The translations under genes were made by a program, and so were the position numbers. Shown here in pieces: positions 46,394-56,907 of a stretch of DNA of 64,000 nucleotides; position 1 is the stretch's first letter; the number at the start of each line of letters is the position of its first letter. The notes beneath the pieces are model-generated. The model was not told the DNA's origin and did not search any database. It saw only the letters and a program-made list of their open reading frames with translations. The stretch spans positions 94,527 to 158,526 of the forward strand of contig NZ_JACVXC010000002.1 in the NCBI RefSeq assembly GCF_014596935.1, given 5' to 3'. The stretch comes from Aestuariibaculum suncheonense. Lineage in GTDB: Bacteria; Bacteroidota; Bacteroidia; Flavobacteriales; Flavobacteriaceae.

Positions 46394-46553
46394 TCTTTTT
46401 ATACTGACTCTGTTTAAACCCCATATTCAAAACATTAAACCACTAAAAAATAAACCAATCAACAAAATAATCTATACCTTAATAAAATCACATCGTGCAA
46501 AATTCTTATTGATTATTAAGAAAACTATAACAATATTAGCTTACAGCTTTCTG

Positions 46554-46561
46554 TATATTTG
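46554..46561 (+). promoter_or_regulatory. -7 promoter box immediately before the small ORF at 46567
   Basis: TATATTTG matches TAnnTTTG exactly and ends 5 nt before the ATG, so the transcript may begin at or next to the start codon. Confidence 0.5.
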
Positions 46562-46566
46562 TGCCT

Positions 46567-46941
46567 ATGCTCAAAATATCTAACCTTAAAATAACAACAA
46601 AACTATGGGCTTTATTAGGCTTCGTTTTACTGCTATTGCTTTCGCCATGCAAGGTTAGAAACTTCATTCAGGATGAGTTAGGCGTTCCGAAAACGGAAAT
46701 TTCCAACAAGAATAAAACAACATTTAATCCGTCTTGCGATACTTCTGATGTTGTTTTAAATAGTCTAAACAAGGACATTAAAGCAGATCAATCTGTTCCG
46801 GCTATCTTAACCCCATTTGAATTTACCTTAACCATTTCAAATCTTGCAAAAGATTATTCATCTTTACAAGACACCGAAACCATTAGGGTTTCCCCCATAC
46901 CTTTATACATTCTATACAGGAATTTCAAAGATTACCTGTAA
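46567..46941 (+). CDS. Small membrane or secreted protein of unknown function
   Basis: A 124-residue protein with an N-terminal hydrophobic segment (LWALLGFVLLLLLSPC) that is either a membrane anchor or a signal peptide; the Cys after LLLSP is not a standard lipobox. The mature part has two further cysteines (one in NPSCDTSD) and basic termini. An in-frame GTG at 46561 overlaps the promoter box and is rejected. It stands 167 nt before the DsrE-like gene in the same direction. No family recognised; it may be a small partner of the sulfur genes. Confidence 0.55.
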   Translation: MLKISNLKITTKLWALLGFVLLLLLSPCKVRNFIQDELGVPKTEISNKNKTTFNPSCDTSDVVLNSLNKDIKADQSVPAILTPFEFTLTISNLAKDYSSLQDTETIRVSPIPLYILYRNFKDYL

Positions 46942-47108
46942 TATCAAAGGGTATTAACGCTACCAGGCACTAATAAATTACTTTCCTGCAAATTTAATAA
47001 ATAACATCATGTAGCTATCTAACACTAGTTACATCTATGGTATGCACGCTTACGAATTTAAGCTTGCTGCACCGCAATCATCAATAAATTAAAAAACATA
47101 ATACAATT

Positions 47109-47531
47109 ATGAAAACCCCAATGATATATTTAACAACCTTGTGTATGTTAGTTTTTGGCAGTCTAAAGCTACAGGCACAAGCGTTCAACCCTAAAAACAA
47201 CAATTATTTAATTCTCTCAAAGAATATAGAACAGTTGAAACCTGCAATTTTAACTGCAGAAGCTTTAATTGAAGAAGATGGCAAATCTTATGGTGACTTT
47301 TATGTTGTCATATGCGGAAAAACGGTTAGCGATATTCCGAATAACAACGCATTTAACAACTTACTACTTGAAGCAACATCTAAGCAGGTTAAGGTATTTG
47401 TTTGTGGACTTTCAATGAAGAAGTTCAATGTCAATCCCAAGGATTTACCAGAACACGTAAACGTAGTCGATAATGGTATTCTATTCGGCTTTCAACTGAA
47501 AAAACAAGGATTTATAAGTCTAACCATTTAA
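47109..47531 (+). CDS. DsrE-like periplasmic protein
   Basis: A 140-residue protein with a signal peptide ending SLKLQAQ and a DsrE/DsrF-like alpha/beta domain (DFYVVICGKTVSDIPNNN, then KVFVCGLSMKKFNVNPKDLP). The cysteine in VFVCGLSM occupies the position used for sulfur transfer in related proteins. It is followed after 14 nt by the DoxD-DoxA fusion gene, so the two probably act together on reduced sulfur outside the cytoplasm. DsrE relatives with signal peptides are common near such genes in Bacteroidota. Confidence 0.8.
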   Translation: MKTPMIYLTTLCMLVFGSLKLQAQAFNPKNNNYLILSKNIEQLKPAILTAEALIEEDGKSYGDFYVVICGKTVSDIPNNNAFNNLLLEATSKQVKVFVCGLSMKKFNVNPKDLPEHVNVVDNGILFGFQLKKQGFISLTI

Positions 47532-47545
47532 TCTGAAACTAAAAA

Positions 47546-48565
47546 ATGAATACTTTTAAAATAAAACAAGACGCAGGATTATTGGCGCTTTCCTTAAGAT
47601 TAGTTGTTGGTTGGACCTATTTTTCAGCCTTTTGGAGGCGCACCATTTTAGCCAATAAATTAGATCCTGATACCGTCAGTTATATTGGAGAAAAATTCAA
47701 TCATTTTTTACCGAATGCCCTTGGCATAAAACCACTAATTCAATACCTCGTGGAAAATCCGGATATTCTTTGGTGGAATATGGTGCTATTTACCATTATT
47801 GAAGGTATTGTTGGTCTGTGTATTATGTTTGGTTTCTTAACCAGACTTATGAGTATTGGTGTTTTCGGACTGGCTATGGGCATCTTATTAGGTTCCGGGT
47901 GGATTGGCACCACCTGTCTGGACGAATGGCAAATTGGTGTCCTAGGCATCGCAACAGGGTTTGTGCTATTTTTAACCGGAAGTGGTAAATATTCCATTGA
48001 TAATTATTTGATAGAAAAACCCCTGGCTATTACTCAAAAAAACTGGTTCGCTTGGTTAGGTTCTGGTACACTACCTGTCAAACCTTTGGTATTTCCTAGG
48101 ATTGTCTTAATAGGTTCACTTAGTATTTTGGGTATAACTTTAACTACCAATCAAATTTTTCACGGTGGTTTATGGGGAACGCTTCATAACAAATCAATAA
48201 AACCCAAACTGGAACTCTCTAATGGAACAATTATCCAAAACACCTTGTCTTTTGAAGTATTTAGAACCGAAGGCGTTGACGTGTATGGCTCCTGGTTGAT
48301 TGGTATTGAATTACGCAACGCTAAAAACGAAACTGTGCTGCAATACAATCAGGAAGATTTATCGGCATTACCTAAAGATCACATATCAAACTATTATATT
48401 GACAAAGTAAAACCCGGAGCTCATAGTTTGATTCTTCCTTTAGGTGCAAAAGCAAAACTCACATTAAAACATCAGGATTTAAGCAATCTGTCAAAAGGAA
48501 CCTATACCTTAAAACTAACCGATATTAGCGGTTTGTATTGGGAACATAATATTTCAATTCCTTAA
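47546..48565 (+). CDS. Thiosulfate:quinone oxidoreductase-like DoxD-DoxA fusion
   Basis: A 339-residue inner-membrane protein. Residues 1-180 are the DoxD/DoxX-like part with about four helices (SLRLVVGWTYFSAFWRRT, GLCIMFGFLTRLMSIGVFG, ATGFVLFLTGSGKYSIDN). Residues 190-339 are a membrane-tethered extracytoplasmic beta domain resembling DoxA. In Acidianus the two subunits, DoxD and DoxA, oxidise thiosulfate to tetrathionate and pass electrons to quinone; here they are one chain. With the DsrE-like gene 14 nt upstream, a sulfur-oxidation or redox-sensing role is likely, but activity is not shown by sequence alone. Confidence 0.82.
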   Translation: MNTFKIKQDAGLLALSLRLVVGWTYFSAFWRRTILANKLDPDTVSYIGEKFNHFLPNALGIKPLIQYLVENPDILWWNMVLFTIIEGIVGLCIMFGFLTRLMSIGVFGLAMGILLGSGWIGTTCLDEWQIGVLGIATGFVLFLTGSGKYSIDNYLIEKPLAITQKNWFAWLGSGTLPVKPLVFPRIVLIGSLSILGITLTTNQIFHGGLWGTLHNKSIKPKLELSNGTIIQNTLSFEVFRTEGVDVYGSWLIGIELRNAKNETVLQYNQEDLSALPKDHISNYYIDKVKPGAHSLILPLGAKAKLTLKHQDLSNLSKGTYTLKLTDISGLYWEHNISIP

Positions 48566-48588
48566 ATCAGCAAATCTTTTTTATAATA

Positions 48589-48619
48589 AAAACGGCTCAT
48601 AAAATCTCTGAGCCGTTTT
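48589..48619 (+). terminator. Terminator between doxDA-like gene and convergent Lrp gene
   Basis: AAAACGGCTCA pairs perfectly with TGAGCCGTTTT around a 9-nt loop, with a T-run on the plus strand and A/T flanks on the other. It lies between two convergent genes and can serve both. Confidence 0.88.
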
Positions 48620-48638
48620 TTATGTATTTCGTGAAACA

Positions 48639-49091
48639 TTATAACTCAAAAACCGTCGTATCTTTTACTGACTCCATAACAAAGGAGCTATTTATGGTTG
48701 AAATACAATCAAGTAATGATAATTTTTCATTAATAAACTTTTGATACTGCGTAATATCATTCACAACAATCTTTAATAAAAAATCGAAATTTCCCGAGAT
48801 ATGATGACATTCCATAATCTCAGGAAACTTAATTGTATGCGTTTTAAAATCATCAATTAATTCCTTATGATGCCTTAACAAGGTAATCTGGCAGAAAGCG
48901 ACAAACTTCTTTCCTATTTTATCCCGATCTAATAAAGCGACGTAAGATTTTATAATCTCAGCCTGTTCCAGCTTCTTAACCCGCTCATAAGTTGGCGTTA
49001 CACTTAAGCCCACTTTACTTGCAATCTCTTTGATGTTTTGCTTGGAGTTCGATTGCAATTGCTTTAAAATCTTTTTATCGATGTTATCCAT
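48639..49091 (-). CDS. Lrp/AsnC-family transcriptional regulator, copy 2
   Basis: A 150-residue regulator, paralogous to the one at 34618-35079. The winged HTH has ILKQLQSNSKQNIKEIA and LSVTPTYERVKKLEQAE; the ligand domain has IMECHHISGNFDFLLKI. It is divergent from the histidine decarboxylase gene, so it probably controls that gene in response to an amino acid. The intergenic region holds TTGTAATTTAA on the minus strand (49204-49214), the same core as the repeats beside copy 1. Confidence 0.92.
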   Translation of the reverse strand: MDNIDKKILKQLQSNSKQNIKEIASKVGLSVTPTYERVKKLEQAEIIKSYVALLDRDKIGKKFVAFCQITLLRHHKELIDDFKTHTIKFPEIMECHHISGNFDFLLKIVVNDITQYQKFINEKLSLLDCISTINSSFVMESVKDTTVFEL

Positions 49092-49203
49092 AGTAGTTTT
49101 TATTTCTAAATCTGAACATAGCCTCCCATCTATTCAGTATTTTATTTCTACAAAAATAACACAAACAGATTTATTTTCTAATTATTAATAATATTCAGAA
49201 ACA

Positions 49204-49226
49204 TTAAATTACAAAAACTAATTTTG
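49204..49226 (+). promoter_or_regulatory. Histidine decarboxylase promoter box with adjacent Lrp-like half-site
   Basis: TAATTTTG at 49219-49226 matches TAnnTTTG. Directly upstream, 49204-49214 is the inverse of TTGTAATTTAA, the core repeated near the other Lrp gene. Placement next to the -7 box suits direct regulation. Inference. Confidence 0.45.
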
Positions 49227-49251
49227 AAGTGATTTTACTTTACAAAAAAGC

Positions 49252-50385
49252 ATGCCATTTTATATGAATATACATTCTCAACTAGAAGACACATTACATA
49301 AAATAAAAAAAGCCAGTAATTTATTTTTAGGCTATCCTATCTCAAAAGATTTTGATTACGGTCCACTTTTCGAATTCTTAAAATACCCTGTTAATAATGT
49401 AGGTGATCCTTTTATTAATAGCACCTATAAGGTACAAACACACGATATGGAACGTGAGGTTGTCGATTTTTTTGCCAATTTATTCAGAGCTAACCCTGAT
49501 GATTACTGGGGATATATCACTAATGGTGGATCCGAAAGTAACCTTTACGGATTATATATCGCGCGTGAATTATATCCCAAAGCGATGGTGTATTATTCGG
49601 AATCTACACATTACAGCGTTAAAAAGAATATTCATTTGTTAAATATCCCCGGTATCGTTATTCGCTCTCAGGAAAATGGTGAAATCGATTATGACGATTT
49701 GCAAAACACACTGCAATACAATCGTCATAAACCTGCCATTATCTTATCGAATTTCGGAACAACTATGAAAGAAGCCAAAGATGATATTTCTAAAATTAAA
49801 AGCATCTTGAGAAAACTGGCTATTCAAGACCATTATATCCATTGCGATGGCGCTTTATCTGGTACTTATGGCGACTTTCTATTAGAAAGAATTCCATACG
49901 ATATTGCCGATGGTGCCGATAGTATTTCTATAAGTGGTCATAAATTTATTGGCTCGCCTATGCCTTGTGGAGTGGTTATTACAAAACGTTCTTTAAGAGA
50001 TCGTGTCTCAAAAGGCGTATCGTATATTGGCTCTTTAGATACCACTATTACTGGTTCTCGAAACGGGCACAGCGTTTTATTTTTATGGTACGCCATAAAA
50101 AACATGGGGGTTGAAGGTTTAAAAGCGAGATACGAACATAGCTTGGAAGTTGCCGAATATTGTAAAACCAGGTTATTAGAAATAGGTATTAAAGCTTGGA
50201 GCAACAAAGGCGCTATTACAGTTGTATTTCCTAAAACCTCAAACGCCATAAAAGACAAGTGGCAATTGGCTACGGAAGACGATGTTACTCATTTAATTTG
50301 TATGCCCAACGTCACAAAACACCAAATCGATGCTTTTGTTGAAGATTTAATTAAGGAAAAAGAAGCTGAAGCTGTTTTAGCCTAA
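49252..50385 (+). CDS. hdc: PLP-dependent histidine decarboxylase
   Basis: A 377-residue group II decarboxylase that converts histidine to histamine and CO2, like the Morganella/Klebsiella enzymes of the same length. Matching stretches include NLFLGYPISKDFDYGPLFEF, WGYITNGGSESNLYGLYIAR, YYSESTHYSVKKNIHLL, IHCDGALSGTYG, SISGHKFIGSPMPCGVV (Schiff-base Lys) and TITGSRNGHSVLFLWYAI. Start is the ATG at 49252; a second in-frame ATG at 49264 is possible. It is divergent from an Lrp regulator. No histidine/histamine antiporter is adjacent. Related amino-acid decarboxylation cannot be excluded without assay. Confidence 0.85.
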   Translation: MPFYMNIHSQLEDTLHKIKKASNLFLGYPISKDFDYGPLFEFLKYPVNNVGDPFINSTYKVQTHDMEREVVDFFANLFRANPDDYWGYITNGGSESNLYGLYIARELYPKAMVYYSESTHYSVKKNIHLLNIPGIVIRSQENGEIDYDDLQNTLQYNRHKPAIILSNFGTTMKEAKDDISKIKSILRKLAIQDHYIHCDGALSGTYGDFLLERIPYDIADGADSISISGHKFIGSPMPCGVVITKRSLRDRVSKGVSYIGSLDTTITGSRNGHSVLFLWYAIKNMGVEGLKARYEHSLEVAEYCKTRLLEIGIKAWSNKGAITVVFPKTSNAIKDKWQLATEDDVTHLICMPNVTKHQIDAFVEDLIKEKEAEAVLA

Positions 50386-50414
50386 GTCATTAAAAACTTT
50401 GCACTATATAAAAC

Positions 50415-50445
50415 AAAAAGCCACTTTCGATGAAAGTGGCTTTTT
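50415..50445 (+). terminator. Terminator after histidine decarboxylase
   Basis: AAAAAGCCACTTTC pairs perfectly with GAAAGTGGCTTTTT around GAT. Its stem core is shared with the hairpin at 50970-51000. Confidence 0.9.
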
Positions 50446-50508
50446 GTTTAAGCGCTAAAATTCATTCTGTTTTTCTTACATTTATACTTCATTTTCCATA
50501 CAAAACCA

Positions 50509-50964
50509 ATGACAATTAAACACACTCTACTCTTACTCATTCTTTTTATGCTTTCCTGTGGAAAGAAAAAAACATCACAACCATCAAATTTTATTTCTAT
50601 AGAGGGAACCTGGAAACTAATTTCTGCAACGACAATAAAAGAAGATAGTATTATTCCCAGCGATTTATCCAATAAAAGCGTCATTAAAATTATTAATGCA
50701 TCGCACTTCGCTTTCCTTAATCATGACCTTAATCAAGGAAAAGATTCTCTTTCTTTTTTTGCTTCCGGAGGTGGAAAATATAAATTAAAAGACAACAAAT
50801 ACACTGAATTTTTAGAATATTGCAATTTCAGAAACTGGGAAGGCAACATCTTCGAATTTACAGTAGAAATTCATGGAGACACACTCATACAAAGAGGTTT
50901 TGAAAAAGTACAGGATGCCGGTACAGATCATGAAATTATTGAAACATATTTACGAACCAATTAA
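50509..50964 (+). CDS. Lipocalin-like lipoprotein
   Basis: A 151-residue lipoprotein. The signal peptide ends in LFMLSC (Cys17). The mature part has the lipocalin-like opening SIEGTWKLISATTI and successive beta strands (ASHFAFLNHD, GGGKYKLKDNKYTEFLEYC, EFTVEIHGDTLIQRGF), resembling small lipocalin-like/DUF4488-type proteins of Bacteroidota that bind hydrophobic ligands. It is a single-gene unit bounded on both sides by near-identical hairpins. Ligand unknown. Confidence 0.75.
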   Translation: MTIKHTLLLLILFMLSCGKKKTSQPSNFISIEGTWKLISATTIKEDSIIPSDLSNKSVIKIINASHFAFLNHDLNQGKDSLSFFASGGGKYKLKDNKYTEFLEYCNFRNWEGNIFEFTVEIHGDTLIQRGFEKVQDAGTDHEIIETYLRTN

Positions 50965-50969
50965 TTATA

Positions 50970-51000
50970 AAAAATCCACTTTCATCGAAAGTGGATTTTT
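50970..51000. terminator. Bidirectional terminator between lipoprotein gene and katG
   Basis: AAAAATCCACTTTC pairs perfectly with GAAAGTGGATTTTT around ATC; T-runs are present on both strands. It lies between two convergent genes and can end both transcripts. Confidence 0.9.
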
Positions 51001-51027
51001 TAATTATATTTAGAAGGTGTAATTCAA

Positions 51028-53205
<2,178 letters not shown>

Positions 53206-53482
53206 TTAAGATTTAAAATTTTATAGGTTATTTCTTTCCCTTAAAGTTATGAAATAGAAACTGAAAAACCATAAATCGATATTTATATTAATTATACAAT
53301 TATTGGTATAACTTATTGAAGAATTGATAATCACTAATTGATCGAACATTTATCTAAGATGAATCTCTGTTCAGCTATATTTTGAGCAAATGTCTTTCGT
53401 TAAAGATTTCAAAAACCTAAAACGGTTTTCTTTGATATTCTTATTTAATTACTACTTTTAGAAAAAATTAAAACAAGAAAAA

Positions 53483-53983
53483 ATGGCAACAGTAACTTTA
53501 AAAGGAAATGCTATTCATACTTCTGGTGACCTTCCTAAAGTAGGGACAAAAGCTCCTGATTTTAAATTAACAAATACAGATTTAGCAACCGTTAGTCTTG
53601 ATGATTTTGCTGGAAGCAAAGTCGTTTTAAACATTTTCCCAAGTATAGATACCGGAACATGTGCAGCTTCAGTAAGAGCTTTTAATAAAGAGGCCAGCGA
53701 ATTAGAAAACACAAAAGTACTTTGTATTTCTCACGATTTACCATTTGCTATGTCTCGTTTTTGCGGTGCCGAAGGCTTAGATAATGTGATAAACCTATCG
53801 GATTACAAAAATGGTAGTTTTGGTAAAGCATACGGTTTAGATTTCACTGACGGTCCTTTAGAAACCTTACACTCCAGATGTGTTGTAGTTCTTGACGAAA
53901 CGGGTACTGTTGTATACACCGAGCAGGTTGCTGAAATCGTAGATGAACCAAATTATAAAGCAGCTTTAGAAGCTATAGCATAA
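53483..53983 (+). CDS. tpx: Thiol peroxidase Tpx
   Basis: A 166-residue atypical 2-Cys peroxiredoxin that reduces peroxides using thioredoxin. The peroxidatic Cys is in [19 protein letters not shown] and the resolving Cys is in [13 protein letters not shown], the spacing expected for Tpx. FPSIDTGTC is the family signature. First of the run leading to dgkA (18 nt away). It is divergent from katG. Confidence 0.96.
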   Translation: MATVTLKGNAIHTSGDLPKVGTKAPDFKLTNTDLATVSLDDFAGSKVVLNIFPSIDTGTCAASVRAFNKEASELENTKVLCISHDLPFAMSRFCGAEGLDNVINLSDYKNGSFGKAYGLDFTDGPLETLHSRCVVVLDETGTVVYTEQVAEIVDEPNYKAALEAIA

Positions 53984-54001
53984 AATATACTGATTAGTTA
54001 A

Positions 54002-54370
54002 GTGACAAAAAAAGAATCCTTCTTCATTAACCGAGTAAAAAGTGTAGGCTATGCTTTTAAAGGTGCTGTTCTACTCTTACAAAGAGAAGCCAGTATAAAA
54101 ATTCAGTTTGTAATCGCTTTATGTGTTTGTGCAGCAGGATTCTTTTTTAATATATCTTCTACCGAATGGATTTTGCAACTTTTTGCCATAGGATTGGTAA
54201 TGAGTATTGAAGGTATTAATACCGCCATTGAGGAAATTGCAAACTTTGTTCACCCCGAACATCATCATAAAATAGGTTATATAAAGGATATAGCTGCTGG
54301 TGCTGTTTTTATTGCCTCTGTTTTTGCCTCTATTGTTGGTTTAATAATATATCTTCCGAAGATTTTTTAA
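54002..54370 (+). CDS. dgkA: Diacylglycerol/undecaprenol kinase family membrane protein
   Basis: A 122-residue inner-membrane kinase with three helices. Family motifs are GYAFKGAVLLLQREASIKIQ near the N-terminus, IEGINTAIEEIANFVHPEHH (catalytic and metal-binding Glu) and IGYIKDIAAGAVFIASVFAS. The start is a GTG at 54002, 18 nt after tpx. It phosphorylates diacylglycerol or undecaprenol to recycle envelope lipids; which substrate is used cannot be read here. Confidence 0.92.
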   Translation: MTKKESFFINRVKSVGYAFKGAVLLLQREASIKIQFVIALCVCAAGFFFNISSTEWILQLFAIGLVMSIEGINTAIEEIANFVHPEHHHKIGYIKDIAAGAVFIASVFASIVGLIIYLPKIF

Positions 54371-54405
54371 AATAATATATCGTTAGGATAAACGTTAGTA
54401 ATTTG

Positions 54406-54413
54406 TATTTTTG
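54406..54413 (+). promoter_or_regulatory. -7 promoter box before ftsK
   Basis: TATTTTTG matches TAnnTTTG, 21 nt before the ftsK ATG, suggesting an internal start independent of tpx-dgkA. Confidence 0.45.
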
Positions 54414-54434
54414 TTTTAACCTAAACGTGCATGA

Positions 54435-56894
54435 ATGGCGAAGAAAAAAACCAACACAAAATCATCTACTAAAAAAAAAATCAAACTACCTAGCTTTCAA
54501 TTATCAAGCCAACAAAAACTGGTTTTAGGGAGCTTTCTGGTTATTTTCGGCATCGTACTTTGCATTGCTTTTGTGTCGTTCTTGTTTACGGGAGAAGCCG
54601 ACCAAAGTACCCTTTCTGATTTTGCATCAAGAGATGTACAACCCAAAAACTGGTTAAGTAAAACCGGGGCCTGGTTAAGTGATTTATTTATTCAACGTGG
54701 GTTTGGTGTAGCCTCATTTATTTTTGCAGGATTGGTATGCCTATCTGGAGTTTATATTTTGACCGACAGCAACAGAACTAAATTAAGAAAACACTGGTTT
54801 TGGGGCATCTTAATCATCATCTGGCTTTCGGTGTTTTTCGGTTTTTTCGGGACTAAAATAGATATCCTTGGCGGAACAGTAGGTTACGAAATAAACACCT
54901 ATTTACAGGATTTTATTGGTAAAATTGGGGTATCTCTTTTGTTATTATTTGGTGTGATTACCTATATGGCTATTCGTTTCCGATTAACGTTTGAAAACGT
55001 TGCGAATCTTTTCCATTCAGCTAAACGAGATATTAAAGATGAATTTTCTACAGCGAATAACGAATTAATCGTTCCGGTAGATAACAATTTAACTGAAGAA
55101 GCCGAAGCTTTTAAATCGGCTTTCGATATTAAAGAAAAGGAAAACCTTCAGAAGGATTTTGAAGACGAAATAGATGAAGATCTTTCTAGTGGCGGTATGA
55201 CTTTGAATACCAATATTACCAGCGATGAAAATTTTACATCAAACACTCAAACCGCTTTAGAGGTTAACATTGCAGAAGAAGATACTGATGACGATATTGA
55301 ATCTGATTTAGCGATTGAAGTTGCAAAGTTTGCAGAAGAACAATCGGAAACCGATAACCTTTCAGATAAATTGGTTGAAGATTTCGGGCTTTTCGATCCG
55401 ACATTAGAATTAGCCAAATACCAGTTTCCTACTCTGGATTTACTTAAAAAATATGATTCCGAAGGCATCACTATTAATCAAGAAGAATTAGAAGAAAATA
55501 AAAACCGAATTGTAGATACCTTAAAAAACTACAATATTGGTATTGCTAATATTAAAGCTACTATTGGGCCAACTGTAACCCTGTATGAAATTGTTCCTGA
55601 TGCGGGAATTCGTATTTCAAAAATCAAGAATTTAGAAGACGATATTGCCTTATCCCTTTCAGCTCTAGGGATTCGTATTATCGCCCCTATCCCAGGCAAA
55701 GGAACGATTGGTATCGAAGTACCAAACAAAAACTCAACTATTGTTTCCATGCGTTCGGTTATTGCTTCGAAAAAATTCCAGAGTTCCGACATGCAATTAC
55801 CTATTGCCTTAGGTAAAACCATTAGCAACGAAACCTTTGTGGTCGATCTAGCTAAAATGCCTCACTTACTTATGGCTGGTGCTACCGGACAAGGTAAATC
55901 GGTTGGATTAAACGCTGTATTAACTTCATTACTTTACAAAAAACATCCGGCTGAAGTGAAGTTTGTTTTGGTCGATCCTAAAAAAGTAGAGTTAACCCTA
56001 TTCAATAAAATTGAACGTCATTATCTAGCTAAATTACCTGACAGTGAAGATGCCATTATTACAGATAACACGAAAGTGATTAATACTTTAAACTCGTTAT
56101 GTATCGAGATGGATAATCGCTACGAACTGCTAAAAACAGCAATGTGTAGAAACATCGCCGAGTATAACGCCAAGTTTAAAGCCCGAAAACTGAATCCGAA
56201 TGATGGTCATCAGTTCTTACCGTACATCGTTTTAGTTGTTGACGAGTTCGCCGATTTAATCATGACGGCTGGTAAAGAAGTAGAAACACCTATCGCACGT
56301 TTAGCTCAGTTAGCCCGTGCTATTGGTATTCACTTGATTATCGCAACGCAACGTCCGTCGGTTAACGTTATCACCGGTATTATTAAAGCTAACTTCCCTG
56401 CACGTATTGCCTTTAGAGTAACCTCTAAAATCGACTCAAGAACCATTTTAGATGGTGCCGGAGCCGATCAGCTTATTGGTCGTGGAGACATGCTTTACAC
56501 ACAAGGAAACGATTTAATTCGTGTGCAATGCGCCTTTGTTGACACCCCGGAGGTAGAAACCATTACAGACTTTATTGGATCGCAAAAAGCTTACCCTGAA
56601 GCCTATATGTTACCGGAGTTTGTTGGTGAAGAAAGTGGCACAAGTCTTGATATAGATATATCAGATCGCGATAAATTATTTAAAGATGCTGCTATTGTTA
56701 TTGTAACTGCACAACAAGGCTCGGCATCCTTATTACAACGAAAATTGAAATTAGGTTACAACAGAGCTGGTCGTTTAATCGATCAATTGGAAGCAGCAGG
56801 TATTGTTGGCCCATTTGAAGGCAGTAAAGCCCGTCAGGTTTTAATACCAGACTTAACCGCTCTGGATAACCATTTAGAAAATGAAATACTTTAA
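54435..56894 (+). CDS. ftsK: DNA translocase FtsK/SpoIIIE
   Basis: An 819-residue septal ATPase that pumps chromosome ends out of the closing septum. The N-terminus has four helices (residues 28-180, after a lysine-rich start). An acidic linker (200-320) follows, shorter than in E. coli. The motor has Walker A AGATGQGKSVGLNAV and Walker B IVLVVDEFADLIM, and the gamma DNA-reading domain is at the C-terminus (AAIVIVTAQQGSASLLQRKL and NRAGRLIDQLEAAGIVGP). It is followed by lolA and an LptF/LptG-type gene, a fixed flavobacterial order as I recall it. Confidence 0.96.
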   Translation: MAKKKTNTKSSTKKKIKLPSFQLSSQQKLVLGSFLVIFGIVLCIAFVSFLFTGEADQSTLSDFASRDVQPKNWLSKTGAWLSDLFIQRGFGVASFIFAGLVCLSGVYILTDSNRTKLRKHWFWGILIIIWLSVFFGFFGTKIDILGGTVGYEINTYLQDFIGKIGVSLLLLFGVITYMAIRFRLTFENVANLFHSAKRDIKDEFSTANNELIVPVDNNLTEEAEAFKSAFDIKEKENLQKDFEDEIDEDLSSGGMTLNTNITSDENFTSNTQTALEVNIAEEDTDDDIESDLAIEVAKFAEEQSETDNLSDKLVEDFGLFDPTLELAKYQFPTLDLLKKYDSEGITINQEELEENKNRIVDTLKNYNIGIANIKATIGPTVTLYEIVPDAGIRISKIKNLEDDIALSLSALGIRIIAPIPGKGTIGIEVPNKNSTIVSMRSVIASKKFQSSDMQLPIALGKTISNETFVVDLAKMPHLLMAGATGQGKSVGLNAVLTSLLYKKHPAEVKFVLVDPKKVELTLFNKIERHYLAKLPDSEDAIITDNTKVINTLNSLCIEMDNRYELLKTAMCRNIAEYNAKFKARKLNPNDGHQFLPYIVLVVDEFADLIMTAGKEVETPIARLAQLARAIGIHLIIATQRPSVNVITGIIKANFPARIAFRVTSKIDSRTILDGAGADQLIGRGDMLYTQGNDLIRVQCAFVDTPEVETITDFIGSQKAYPEAYMLPEFVGEESGTSLDIDISDRDKLFKDAAIVIVTAQQGSASLLQRKLKLGYNRAGRLIDQLEAAGIVGPFEGSKARQVLIPDLTALDNHLENEIL

Positions 56895-56907
56895 TTTAAA
56901 AATGAAC

